NCBI RefSeq assembly: GCF_018918005.1
Contig: NZ_JAHLPR010000036.1
Location: 1 to 64,000, forward strand
Reading direction: 5' to 3'
DNA length: 64,000 bases
Source: Paenibacillus sp. MSJ-34
Lineage (GTDB): Bacteria > Bacillota > Bacilli > Paenibacillales > Paenibacillaceae
Shown here: positions 8,968 to 16,116 of the stretch, in pieces
Numbering within the stretch: the first letter of the stretch is position 1
Layout: the number at the start of each line of letters is the position of its first letter
Made by a program: the position numbers and the translations under genes
Notes under the pieces: generated by a model
The model's database searches: none
What the model saw: only the letters and a program-made list of their open reading frames with translations
Told to the model about the DNA's origin: nothing

Positions 8968-9243
8968 ATGAGCAAAAACAATGCGAAAGACGTATTGAAT
9001 GCGGTAAGCAAAAAAACCGGCAAGCCGATTTCGGAAAATGCGATCAAAAAATTGGCCAGCACCGTCAAACCGAGCACATTGCAAAGCGAAACGCAGCTGC
9101 GCCAATTGATCAAGCAAGTGTCTGCCGTCGCGAACGTTCCGGTTTCGGAAGCGACCATCAACGATATTATTCAGGCGGTCAAAAAAGGCGGCGGAAATGC
9201 TTCCAGCATCGAATCGTTAATGAAAATGATTTCGAAAAGATAA
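8968..9243 (+). CDS. spoVIF: Stage VI sporulation protein F family
   Basis: A 91-residue, lysine- and serine-rich protein whose sequence (KDVLNAVSKKTGKPISENAI near the N-terminus) fits the SpoVIF family, a small factor needed for late spore-coat assembly. No membrane segment or signal peptide is visible. TAGGAGGGG lies five bases before ATG 8968; the open frame upstream has no good start. In B. subtilis the gene is elsewhere (yjcC). A clear terminator follows, so it ends a transcription unit. Confidence 0.8.
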   Translation: MSKNNAKDVLNAVSKKTGKPISENAIKKLASTVKPSTLQSETQLRQLIKQVSAVANVPVSEATINDIIQAVKKGGGNASSIESLMKMISKR

Positions 9244-9288
9244 TCATTCAAATCTAACATTTTTATGAACTCTCTCTTCGCAAATAAT

Positions 9289-9330
9289 AGACGGACAGCG
9301 CGCAAGCAATGTCCGTCTTTTGTTCTTTTT
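9289..9330 (+). terminator. Intrinsic terminator after spoVIF
   Basis: AGACGGACA (9289-9297) pairs perfectly with TGTCCGTCT (9310-9318) around a 12-base loop, followed by a T-rich tail to 9330. Confidence 0.85.
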
Positions 9331-9337
9331 GGGGCAA

Positions 9338-9346
9338 TGGTATAAT
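9338..9346 (+). promoter_or_regulatory. Extended -10 promoter for the ferredoxin genes
   Basis: TGGTATAAT: a TG dinucleotide one base upstream of a consensus TATAAT (9341-9346). The -35 region (TTTTGT, 9318-9323) overlaps the terminator T-tract and is weak. Confidence 0.5.
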
Positions 9347-9399
9347 ATAGCTTAGTTTATTTCAACAAAATGACGAACTATGATAGCGGAGGATGAATC

Positions 9400-9702
9400 G
9401 TGACAGACATGATAGAACTTAAAGGAAGAACCGTCTCCAAAACCGTCGATAGCGAGACGGGGTACTCCATTCTCGAGCTTGCGTTAAAGCATAAAGTCGA
9501 CTGGGGATTTTCATGCACGCGCGGGACATGCGCGCGATGCCGGTGCTACATCGAAGAGGGCGCGGACTGCCTGGAAGAACCTTCGGATGCCGAATGGAGG
9601 CGGCTGGAGCCGGAAGAATTGGAGGAAGGATACCGGCTTGGCTGTCAAGCGGTCATTAAACGACCGGGTCGCATCGTAGCGGTCAACAAGCCTTATTTCT
9701 AG
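9400..9702 (+). CDS. 2Fe-2S ferredoxin (first of a tandem pair)
   Basis: A 100-residue plant-type 2Fe-2S ferredoxin. The cluster motif is CTRGTCARC (C-x4-C-x2-C, about residues 38-46) with the fourth cysteine in GCQA near residue 88. The protein is acidic, as expected for an electron carrier. GTG start 9400 has GCGGAGGA upstream. A second ferredoxin follows 22 bases later. No reductase or oxygenase partner is nearby, so the redox partner cannot be named. Confidence 0.88.
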   Translation: MTDMIELKGRTVSKTVDSETGYSILELALKHKVDWGFSCTRGTCARCRCYIEEGADCLEEPSDAEWRRLEPEELEEGYRLGCQAVIKRPGRIVAVNKPYF

Positions 9703-9724
9703 TTTGACGGAAGGAAAGAGAAGC

Positions 9725-10066
9725 ATGCCCATCCAAGTTACGTTTTTGCCCGACCGCAAGACGGTGCAAGTGCGGCCCGGAACGACATTGCTCGCTGCGG
9801 CGAGAAGGGCCCGGGTGAATGTTCGCACCCGATGCGGCGGCAACGCTTCCTGCTTGATGTGCAAAGTTCGGGTAGGCAGCGGCGAAGGATTGACGCCTCC
9901 GTTGAAGCAGGAATCGCTGAAATTGGGCCGTTTGATCGAACAAGGCTATCGGCTGGCATGCCAGGCCTGCGTGACCGGCAACGTTGCCGTCACCGTGCCG
10001 GAAGACCCGTTAAAGGAGGCCGTGCGCAAACAATTGGCAAGACAGAAAGAGGAGGATGACTTGTAA
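9725..10066 (+). CDS. 2Fe-2S ferredoxin (second of a tandem pair)
   Basis: A 113-residue 2Fe-2S ferredoxin with CGGNASCLMC (C-x5-C-x2-C) near residues 37-46 and the fourth cysteine in the ACQAC segment. It differs from its neighbour in being basic overall and in ending with a charged tail. ATG 9725 is preceded by GGAAGGAAAGAG; a TTG at 9704 in the same frame is less likely. The pair of an acidic and a basic ferredoxin may serve different partners. The stop abuts the start of the lipoprotein gene. Confidence 0.85.
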   Translation: MPIQVTFLPDRKTVQVRPGTTLLAAARRARVNVRTRCGGNASCLMCKVRVGSGEGLTPPLKQESLKLGRLIEQGYRLACQACVTGNVAVTVPEDPLKEAVRKQLARQKEEDDL

Positions 10067-10819
10067 GTGAATGCATTAGTACAACGGCTGCGAGTACATA
10101 CCCGTTTGCTGCGGCTTACGGCGCTATTCGCTGCGCTTGCGGTCGCTGCGACGGGGTGCTTGTATCCGGACGAACTGCGCGGCGAGAATAAGGCTTCGTA
10201 CCGCGACAGCGTGCTGCTCGTTCAAAATGCGGTAGACGAATACCTGAAGAACGAGGGCTTGCTGCCCATCTTCAACAGCACGCAAGAAACGCCGAAATAC
10301 GAAAAATTTCGCATTAACTTCGAAGATCTCGTGGGCAAGCAATATTTAAGCGCCATCCCGTCGGCCGCGTTCGAAAAAGGGGGGCACGGCTACTTTATTA
10401 TTATCGACGAGGAAACCAATCCTACCGTCAGAATTATGGATTTGGTCACAGCGCAATTGGTTAACGATTTGCAGAAGGCCGTGGATAAATATGCCGCGGA
10501 CAATAAAGGGGATTTGCCGCGAGGAGAGGAGGCGTATCCCGGTTATTATTGGCTCGATCTGGACAAGATCGGGCTGTCGAAACGGGCGCTGAACAGCGTG
10601 TTCTCCGGAGAAGCCGTCCGGTTCATGCTTGGCGTAAGCGGCAACGTATATGTCGATTACGCGCCGGACATTATGCAAGCCATCGAGAAGTCGGGGCAGC
10701 ATCCGACCGATCCGACGTTCGACTTGCGGACGCTGCTAACGGAAGCCTCCTACTTCGTCCCCGTCAAATCGGTCCCTTACTTTTGGGTCGACGGAGAACC
10801 GAGACCTGCCAAACTATAA
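10067..10819 (+). CDS. yphF: Putative lipoprotein, YphF-like
   Basis: A 250-residue protein with a basic N-terminus, a hydrophobic segment and a lipobox-like AATGC (cysteine about residue 28), so it is probably a lipid-anchored surface protein. The mature part is rich in acidic and aromatic residues and contains two similar halves built around helical segments followed by GYF/GYYW stretches. Position upstream of spoIVA fits YphF of B. subtilis. GTG 10067 starts immediately after the ferredoxin stop behind GAGGAGGATGAC. No enzymatic motif is recognised. Confidence 0.65.
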   Translation: MNALVQRLRVHTRLLRLTALFAALAVAATGCLYPDELRGENKASYRDSVLLVQNAVDEYLKNEGLLPIFNSTQETPKYEKFRINFEDLVGKQYLSAIPSAAFEKGGHGYFIIIDEETNPTVRIMDLVTAQLVNDLQKAVDKYAADNKGDLPRGEEAYPGYYWLDLDKIGLSKRALNSVFSGEAVRFMLGVSGNVYVDYAPDIMQAIEKSGQHPTDPTFDLRTLLTEASYFVPVKSVPYFWVDGEPRPAKL

Positions 10820-10901
10820 TAGGTTGTTCAAAGAGTTCACTATAAGACAAGCCGCACGGAAATAGCGTTTATCTACTATTTTTCATGGAGAGGTGATTCG
10901 T

Positions 10902-11654
10902 TTGCCGCAGAAAAAAAAGAAAAAAAAGCAGCCTCAGCATAACAATACGTATAAAGCCAATAAAAAGCCCGAATCCGGCAAATCGTTCATTATTTTTATT
11001 ATTATCGCCGTCGTCGCGGTTGCGGGACTTATCTATTTGCTAACGAAAACGGCTCCGGTGGATGACCGGCCGGGGAGCGGCGCCAATACCGTTTACGATA
11101 TTTCGACCGAAGGCCAGCCGACGCTTGGCAATGCGGACGCGAAAGTGTCCGTCGTCGAATTCGCCGATTACAAATGCCCCGCATGCCGCAACTGGAGCAT
11201 GCAAGTATTTCCGGAACTGAAACAAAATTATATCGATACGGACAAAGTAAGCTTTCATTTTGTCAATTTTCCGTTTATGAGCCAAAATTTCAAGCTGCCA
11301 GAGGACGATTCTCGTTATGCCGCTTTGGTCGGAGAGTCGATCTTCCAACAAAACCGCGAAGCGTTCTGGGATTATTACAAGCTTGTGTTCGAAAATCAAG
11401 GAAGCGAGAGCGAAGTTTGGGCGACCAAAGAGAAAATTATGGGATTGGCCGCTGAAATTGAAGGCATCGATTTGGCAAAATTGGAAGAAGATGCGGACAA
11501 AGGAACGTACAACGCCGAAATCGAGAAAGATTTGCAGTTGGTCCGCGAAGCTGAAGTGACGGTTACGCCGACCATTCTCGTCAACGGGAAACGGATCGAG
11601 ACGCCGACGTACGAGAACATCGCCAAAGCTATTGAAGAGGAATTGGAGAAATGA
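10902..11654 (+). CDS. bdbD: Membrane-anchored DsbA-like thiol oxidase, BdbD type
   Basis: Extracytoplasmic disulfide-forming oxidoreductase. The N-terminus is a strongly basic poly-lysine stretch encoded by long A-runs, followed by one transmembrane helix (about residues 30-50) and a thioredoxin-fold domain with the active site CPAC (about residue 90) and the cis-proline loop TPTILVNG near the C-terminus. I use TTG 10902, with GAGAGGTGA six bases upstream, in preference to GTG 10893. Its stop overlaps the start of the DsbB-like partner by four bases, so the two act as a redox pair. Confidence 0.9.
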   Translation: MPQKKKKKKQPQHNNTYKANKKPESGKSFIIFIIIAVVAVAGLIYLLTKTAPVDDRPGSGANTVYDISTEGQPTLGNADAKVSVVEFADYKCPACRNWSMQVFPELKQNYIDTDKVSFHFVNFPFMSQNFKLPEDDSRYAALVGESIFQQNREAFWDYYKLVFENQGSESEVWATKEKIMGLAAEIEGIDLAKLEEDADKGTYNAEIEKDLQLVREAEVTVTPTILVNGKRIETPTYENIAKAIEEELEK

Positions 11655-12076
11655 GACGCCGGATAAGCGATTACGGGTTGTACGCTGCATGTTTCGTCGC
11701 GATCATCGCAACGGCGGGCAGCTTGTATTTCAGCGAAATTGCCCGATTCGAGCCATGCAAGCTCTGTTGGCTGCAGCGCATTATGATGTATCCGCTTGTG
11801 ATCCTATTAGGCATCGCGGCATACGAGAACAACCGGTCGATCGTCAAGTACGCGCTTCCGTTCAGCGTCATCGGAGGCTGCATCTCGCTGTGGCACGTCC
11901 TGGAATTGAACGTCCCGGCTTTGGCGGAGTTCACGCCGTGCACCGTAGGCATACCGTGCAATTTCGATTATTTGAATTGGTTCGGATTCATCACGATTCC
12001 GTTATTGGCGCTGATCGCCTTTATTCTCATTACCGCGCTCCTCATTATAGTCCGCAAAGCGGGCGATTCCGAGTAG
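11651..12076 (+). CDS. bdbC: DsbB-like quinone-linked thiol oxidoreductase, BdbC type
   Basis: A 141-residue, four-helix membrane protein that reoxidises BdbD and passes electrons to quinone. CKLC (about residues 37-40) is the first redox pair, and the second pair lies in the extracytoplasmic loop TPCTVGIPCNF. ATG 11651 overlaps the bdbD stop. A strong terminator follows. In B. subtilis bdbC/bdbD lie elsewhere, so their place upstream of spoIVA is a feature of this lineage. Confidence 0.92.
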   Translation: MRRRISDYGLYAACFVAIIATAGSLYFSEIARFEPCKLCWLQRIMMYPLVILLGIAAYENNRSIVKYALPFSVIGGCISLWHVLELNVPALAEFTPCTVGIPCNFDYLNWFGFITIPLLALIAFILITALLIIVRKAGDSE

Positions 12077-12087
12077 CCGCTCGATCG

Positions 12088-12136
12088 AAGATCGCTTTCC
12101 CGCCTGTTCGTTCAGGAGGAGGGCGATCTTTTTTCT
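12088..12136 (+). terminator. Intrinsic terminator after bdbC
   Basis: AAGATCGC (12088-12095) pairs with GCGATCTT (12123-12130), with an inner CCTG/CAGG stem, followed by TTTTTTCT. Confidence 0.85.
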
Positions 12137-12483
12137 ATGATGTTCATTCCGGTATAATTGCATAAATTGGGCATATCCTCTCCTAGAGGTTCATATAACA
12201 TATTTGGAGGCCTAGTGAACGGCGCAGCGCAAGCTTAATACATATTCGTCTAACGCATTTCTATTTATGAGAAGTTTTTTGCACAAGGACGTCATATTTG
12301 CGCATATGGAACATATGCTGTTACTAGTCCAAATGTATGTACGAGTCACGTCGCTTTGGCGCGCAAAAGGAAATCGCTCGTGGCGGCGAACACTGGCGAC
12401 AACGGCAAAAGCTCATACGCTGCAATTGTTGCGAACCTTTTCTGATGGGCAATGGATCAGAAAAAATTTAGGAGGGGATATCA
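12137..12483. other. Intergenic region upstream of spoIVA
   Basis: About 350 bases with no gene I can support. It contains one good SigE-like promoter (12291-12319) and several copies of CATATG/CATAT; nothing else stands out. Confidence 0.6.
12291..12319 (+). promoter_or_regulatory. Candidate SigE promoter for spoIVA
   Basis: GTCATATT (12291-12298), 13-base spacer, CATATGCT (12312-12319), close to the SigE consensus. B. subtilis spoIVA is transcribed by SigE in the mother cell, so the placement 165 bases upstream fits. Confidence 0.55.
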
Positions 12484-13962
12484 TTGGAAAAAGTGGACAT
12501 TTTTAAGGACATTGCTGAGCGTACCGGCGGGGATATTTACCTCGGGGTCGTTGGTGCGGTCCGCACGGGGAAATCAACCTTCATTAAACGTTTCATGGAA
12601 ACGGTTGTTTTGCCTAACATCACGAACGATGCCGACCGTTTGCGGGCTGTCGACGAACTGCCGCAAAGCGCGGCCGGCAAGACGATTATGACGACCGAAC
12701 CGAAATTCGTTCCGAACAACGCCGTTCAAATTAAAGTGGCGGAAGGGCTGGAAGTCAACGTCCGTCTCGTAGATTGCGTAGGCTATGCCGTGGAAGGCGC
12801 AAAAGGATACGAGGACGAGAACGGCCCGCGGATGATTTCGACGCCTTGGTTTGAAGAACCGATCCCGTTTCAGGAAGCGGCGGAAATCGGAACCCGCAAA
12901 GTCATTCAGGAACATTCGACGCTCGGCGTTGTCGTGACGACGGACGGATCGATCGCGGAAATTCCGCGCAGCTCCTATATCGAATCGGAAGAACGGGTCA
13001 TCGCCGAGTTGAAAGAAGTCGGCAAACCGTTCGTACTCATTATTAACTCGACCAAGCCGCGCAGCGAAGAAACGCTGCAATTGCGAAGCGAGTTGGCGGA
13101 AAAGTACGATATTCCGGTCATGTCGATGAGCGTGGCGAATATGGGCGAGGACGATGTCATGGGCGTTCTCCGCGAAGTATTGTACGAATTCCCGGTTCAT
13201 GAAGTCAACGTGAATTTGCCGAGCTGGGTCATGGTGCTGAACGAATCCCACTGGCTGCGCAGCAATTACGAAAATTCCGTGCGCGATACGGTGAAAGATA
13301 TTCGCCGCCTGCGCGATGTCGATCGCGTCGTTTCCCAATTCATGGAGTACGACTTTATCGACCGGGCCGGGCTAAGCGGCATGAATATGGGGCAGGGCGT
13401 GGCTGAGATCGACCTGTATGCGCCGGATGAACTATACGATAAAATTTTGATGGAAGTCGTCGGCGTGGAAATTCGCGGCAAAGACCATTTGCTGCAGTTG
13501 ATGCAGGAATTCAGCCACGCGAAGCGCGAATACGACCGTTTTGCGGAATCGCTCGAGATGGTCAAGACGACGGGCTACGGCATCGCGGCTCCGACGCTTG
13601 CCGAAATGGCGCTTGACGAGCCGGAATTGATCCGTCAAGGCTCCCGATTCGGCGTCCGCTTGAAAGCGACCGCGCCGTCGATTCATATGATTCGCGTCGA
13701 TGTCGAATCGGAATTCGCTCCGATTATCGGAACGGAAAAACAAAGCGAGGAACTGGTCCGCTACTTAATGCAAGATTTCGAGAACGATCCGATCAAAATA
13801 TGGGAATCCGACATATTCGGACGATCGCTGCATTCCATCGTCAGAGAAGGCATTCAAGGCAAAATCGCCATGATGCCGGACAATGCACGCTACAAATTGC
13901 AGGAGACGCTGGGACGAATCATCAACGAAGGATCGGGCGGGCTCATCGCCATCATTTTGTAA
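12484..13962 (+). CDS. spoIVA: Stage IV sporulation protein A, spore coat basement ATPase
   Basis: Mother-cell protein that hydrolyses ATP to polymerise around the forespore and anchor the coat. The P-loop region GAVRTGKST is at residues 24-32, with a DCVGY stretch as the switch-like motif. At 492 residues it equals the B. subtilis protein, and the C-terminus (GGLIAIIL) is the membrane-surface targeting end. TTG start 12484 follows AGGAGGGGAT. Flanked by its own SigE-like promoter and a terminator, it forms a single-gene unit. Confidence 0.97.
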   Translation: MEKVDIFKDIAERTGGDIYLGVVGAVRTGKSTFIKRFMETVVLPNITNDADRLRAVDELPQSAAGKTIMTTEPKFVPNNAVQIKVAEGLEVNVRLVDCVGYAVEGAKGYEDENGPRMISTPWFEEPIPFQEAAEIGTRKVIQEHSTLGVVVTTDGSIAEIPRSSYIESEERVIAELKEVGKPFVLIINSTKPRSEETLQLRSELAEKYDIPVMSMSVANMGEDDVMGVLREVLYEFPVHEVNVNLPSWVMVLNESHWLRSNYENSVRDTVKDIRRLRDVDRVVSQFMEYDFIDRAGLSGMNMGQGVAEIDLYAPDELYDKILMEVVGVEIRGKDHLLQLMQEFSHAKREYDRFAESLEMVKTTGYGIAAPTLAEMALDEPELIRQGSRFGVRLKATAPSIHMIRVDVESEFAPIIGTEKQSEELVRYLMQDFENDPIKIWESDIFGRSLHSIVREGIQGKIAMMPDNARYKLQETLGRIINEGSGGLIAIIL

Positions 13963-13981
13963 GGCCCATATCATATTACGG

Positions 13982-14014
13982 AAAAAGAAGCGCATGAATC
14001 GTGCTTCTTTTTTT
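13982..14014 (+). terminator. Intrinsic terminator after spoIVA
   Basis: AAAAAGAAGC (13982-13991) pairs with GCTTCTTTTT (14003-14012), extendable inward by G.T and C-G pairs, with a seven-T tail. Confidence 0.9.
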
Positions 14015-14107
14015 ATTGCAGATGCTGTACATTTGCGAACGGTTGTTTCCGGTTGTTCGCAACAGCAGCTCCCGATCGCGTCCGGTAGCACCTTATTTTT
14101 GACACTT

Positions 14108-14290
14108 ATTGGAATTCATCCAACCAATCATCGGTTCAGACTCTATTGCACGTCGATTCATTGGAATTTGTCCAATCAAATCGTTCCAAATTCGGCTAAT
14201 AACGAAAAATGCCTTGGATTCATTGGATCATTTCCAACTGAGCCTCTTTATTTTACCATATATTCCCAAAATCATTGGACATTCTCCAGT
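14108..14290. repeat. Array of four phased palindromes, ATTGGA-N5-TCCAAY
   Basis: Copies at 14108-14124, 14160-14176, 14222-14238 and 14274-14290, each two 6-base arms around a 5-base centre. The second is perfect, the others differ at the last arm bases. Start-to-start distances are 52, 62 and 52 bases, close to five, six and five helical turns. They lie 95-280 bases upstream of the hbs promoter. I infer an operator array for a dimeric DNA-binding protein; small RNA hairpins are the alternative. Confidence 0.65.
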
Positions 14291-14385
14291 GGCCGATTGC
14301 CGACTAGTGGAGCATAAACGATGCCAAAATCCCCTTCCTAACGGTCTTTCCGGATAGCTTTTTTCACTCTTTTTGGCGTAAGCAC

Positions 14386-14414
14386 TTGAAATTATAAACG
14401 CAGTGTATTACTAT
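14386..14414 (+). promoter_or_regulatory. SigA promoter for hbs
   Basis: TTGAAA (14386-14391), 17-base spacer, TACTAT (14409-14414). The leader to the HU start is about 130 bases, with a second TATGAT/GATAAT-like stretch at 14513-14521. Confidence 0.65.
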
Positions 14415-14551
14415 AAGTTTGTTCCTAGCCCTGCGATGCAACGCATGGGATCACGCCAATACAGGAATTTTCGCAGATGAATGTATATTTTTTCGCGAAA
14501 CGGTAAAGAAAGTATGATAATGGAGCATATTCCTTTGGGGAGGTGAATAGC

Positions 14552-14824
14552 ATGAACAAATCCGAATTGATTGCACAAGTGGCTGAATCGACCGAATTAT
14601 CCAAGAAGGACGCCACGAAAGCGGTTGACGCCGTCTTCGAAGCGATTTCCGCGGCGTTGCAGAACGGAGATAAAGTTCAACTGGTCGGTTTCGGAAACTT
14701 CGAAGTTCGCGAGCGTTCCGCGCGCAAAGGCCGCAACCCGCAAACGGGCGAAGAGATCGAAATTCCAGCTAGCAAAATTCCAGCTTTCAAACCTGGTAAA
14801 GCTCTTAAAGACGGAATTAAATAA
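14552..14824 (+). CDS. hbs: DNA-binding protein HU
   Basis: Small dimeric nucleoid protein, 90 residues. The N-terminal MNKSELI helix, the [20 protein letters not shown] arm and the C-terminal [11 protein letters not shown] helix are the full HU signature. GGGGAGGTG is positioned six bases before ATG 14552; an in-frame GTG at 14543 lies inside that site and is unlikely. It is preceded by an unusually long upstream region with phased palindromes and followed by a terminator that can work in both directions. Confidence 0.98.
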   Translation: MNKSELIAQVAESTELSKKDATKAVDAVFEAISAALQNGDKVQLVGFGNFEVRERSARKGRNPQTGEEIEIPASKIPAFKPGKALKDGIK

Positions 14825-14848
14825 GCGATTCTACATATTTTGACCTGA

Positions 14849-14885
14849 AAAAAGACCGTGAAGCTTGTTCACGGCCTTTTCTTTT
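14849..14885. terminator. Bidirectional terminator between hbs and a minus-strand small gene
   Basis: CCGTGAA (14856-14862) pairs with TTCACGG (14868-14874). On the plus strand TTTTCTTTT follows; on the minus strand a run of six T from the upstream A-tract follows. It can therefore end both hbs and the convergent small gene at 14899-15051. Confidence 0.8.
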
Positions 14886-14898
14886 CTAAAGGCGCGTT

Positions 14899-15051
14899 CT
14901 ACCTTTCCGAACGCCGGCGTTGCTCGGGCTCCGGGGCGCCGATATCGGTATATGCGATCAATACGATATGTTCGCCGGAAGATTGCCGCAGCTCTTCTTC
15001 CCATTGCTTTAATCGCGTAATTTGGTTATCCTCTAATTGTGCGGGACGCAT
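14899..15051 (-). CDS. Small uncharacterised protein, 50 residues
   Basis: A minus-strand gene from ATG at 15051 to TAG at 14899. The start has AAAGGAG seven bases upstream, which is a strong ribosome site. The product is highly charged, begins MRPAQLEDNQITRLKQWEEE, has a central hydrophobic patch GEHIVLIAY and ends in an arginine-rich tail. I do not recognise the family. It lies convergent to hbs and divergent from mtrB, sharing a bidirectional terminator with hbs, which supports a real transcription unit. Coding on this strand is otherwise rare in the window. Confidence 0.65.
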   Translation of the reverse strand: MRPAQLEDNQITRLKQWEEELRQSSGEHIVLIAYTDIGAPEPEQRRRSER

Positions 15052-15071
15052 GCTTGAACTCCTTTCAAGAA

Positions 15072-15086
15072 GTTATTTCAAATAAC
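15072..15086. repeat. Perfect 15-base palindrome between the small minus-strand gene and mtrB
   Basis: GTTATTT-C-AAATAAC, a seven-base perfect inverted repeat with a one-base centre. It lies immediately upstream of the minus-strand ribosome site and 58 bases before mtrB, where an operator for either gene could sit. Confidence 0.5.
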
Positions 15087-15143
15087 GTTCCCCGTTAGTA
15101 TTGCCTGATCGTAAAAATAAAACAACGTGCAGGGGGTGGGATC

Positions 15144-15365
15144 ATGGAAATGGCGAATGCGGATTACATCGTCGTGAAGGCGAAGGAGCAAGGAGTGCAT
15201 GTGATCGGACTGACCAGAGGACATGATACGAGGTTTCATCATACCGAGAAACTGGATAAGGGCGAAGTTCTGATCTGCCAATTTACCGACCATACGTCGG
15301 CCATTAAAATCCGCGGCAATGCGGTCGTTATGACCAAATACGGGACGATCGAAACGGACGCGTAA
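15144..15365 (+). CDS. mtrB: Tryptophan RNA-binding attenuation protein (TRAP)
   Basis: Forms an 11-subunit ring that, with bound tryptophan, wraps (G/U)AG triplets in the trp leader and causes termination. The sequence keeps the diagnostic core: [27 protein letters not shown] and HTSAIKIRG, including the RNA-contacting lysine and arginine positions. It is 73 residues, about the B. subtilis length. Its expected target, a triplet-rich leader, is present at 25458-25525 in this window. The usual upstream partner mtrA (folE) is absent here. A terminator follows directly. Confidence 0.96.
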   Translation: MEMANADYIVVKAKEQGVHVIGLTRGHDTRFHHTEKLDKGEVLICQFTDHTSAIKIRGNAVVMTKYGTIETDA

Positions 15366-15369
15366 AATT

Positions 15370-15391
15370 GCAGGCATAGCCTGCTTTTTTA
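15370..15391 (+). terminator. Intrinsic terminator after mtrB
   Basis: GCAGGC (15370-15375), ATA loop, GCCTGC (15379-15384), then six T. The stem sequence is the same as in the hairpin before cmk. Confidence 0.9.
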
Positions 15392-15456
15392 CGTTGTACA
15401 ATGATATAGTAGCGTATAAATCGAAAAGTCCGTACGTTTCTGAGGAGGCTTTGCCA

Positions 15457-15999
15457 ATGCAACAGCGCAGCGTCGCGCGGTTCGCGCTCGTTTTTATCGT
15501 ATCTGTCGCCATCGTTCTGGCGGTTGCCGCCCTTCCGCGCCTCGAATCGCGGTTGGCCTACGGCAGGCAGAACGTCCCCGTGTTCACGAATATGCCCGAA
15601 ACGCATTTGGATCAGAACAATCTGGTGGATACGATGACGCAGTTGCCGCTAACTTTGCCGATCAGCAAAGTCGAATGGGACGACTCCATTCTAGCCGTAG
15701 ATTTGAAATATGCCAGCGCGGGCGTCAATCCCGCCGTCATCTATGAAAATATGGCGGAAATGATCCGCTTCAGCTTTACGCAAACTTCGAACGTTAAGCA
15801 GCTGCTGCTTCGTTTCGTCATTGCCGACGAGCGTACGAAGGCGAAACGTTTGCTGCTCGCGGTGGACGCGCGCCGAAGCGAAATCGATTCGGACGTGCTT
15901 GAAGCGCTCCGCCATTTTCGCGGAGAGTCCGGCGTCGTAACGCAAAAGCTGCATTTTACATACACTTCGCATTGGCAACGCCAGTTCTCGTCCGATTGA
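15457..15999 (+). CDS. Membrane-anchored protein of unknown function
   Basis: A 180-residue protein with a short basic N-terminus, one hydrophobic helix (about residues 8-28) and an extracytoplasmic or cytoplasmic soluble domain with no recognised motif. TGAGGAGG lies eight bases before ATG 15457. B. subtilis has no gene at this place between mtrB and hepS. The soluble domain looks well folded (alternating hydrophobic strands and an amphipathic helix) but I cannot assign a family. Confidence 0.7.
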   Translation: MQQRSVARFALVFIVSVAIVLAVAALPRLESRLAYGRQNVPVFTNMPETHLDQNNLVDTMTQLPLTLPISKVEWDDSILAVDLKYASAGVNPAVIYENMAEMIRFSFTQTSNVKQLLLRFVIADERTKAKRLLLAVDARRSEIDSDVLEALRHFRGESGVVTQKLHFTYTSHWQRQFSSD

Positions 16000-16048
16000 A
16001 AAACTTCAATTTTGCATGGTCAGATCAAGTGCGCATGTAAGCATCTTG

Positions 16049-16057
16049 TGATATAAT
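16049..16057 (+). promoter_or_regulatory. Extended -10 promoter for the hepS operon
   Basis: TGATATAAT: TG one base upstream of a consensus TATAAT (16052-16057), 60 bases before the hepS start. No matching -35 is visible, which is usual for extended -10 promoters. Confidence 0.55.
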
Positions 16058-16116
16058 TATTTAGATTGCTGACTGAAATCGTCAAGTTAGAACTAGCCGT
16101 AGGTTCGGAGGCCTGT

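Larger units (their letters stand above)
13963..14551. other. Large intergenic region between spoIVA and hbs
   Basis: Nearly 590 bases without a supportable gene. It holds the spoIVA terminator (13982-14014), four ATTGGA-N5-TCCAAY palindromes (14108-14290) and a consensus-like SigA promoter (14386-14414). Open frames here have no ribosome site and no recognisable product. Confidence 0.65.

Noticed and set aside
9725-10066. The two ferredoxin genes as one gene split by a frameshift
   Set aside because: Each has its own ribosome site and a complete set of four cluster cysteines.
10902-10950. Poly-A stretch at the bdbD start as a frameshift or pseudogene sign
   Set aside because: The frame is continuous and encodes a plausible basic membrane-anchor N-terminus; the full BdbD domain follows.
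13883-14357. Open frames of 82 and 144 codons between spoIVA and hbs
   Set aside because: No ribosome sites, overlap with the spoIVA end and terminator, and low-complexity composition; the palindromes explain the region better.
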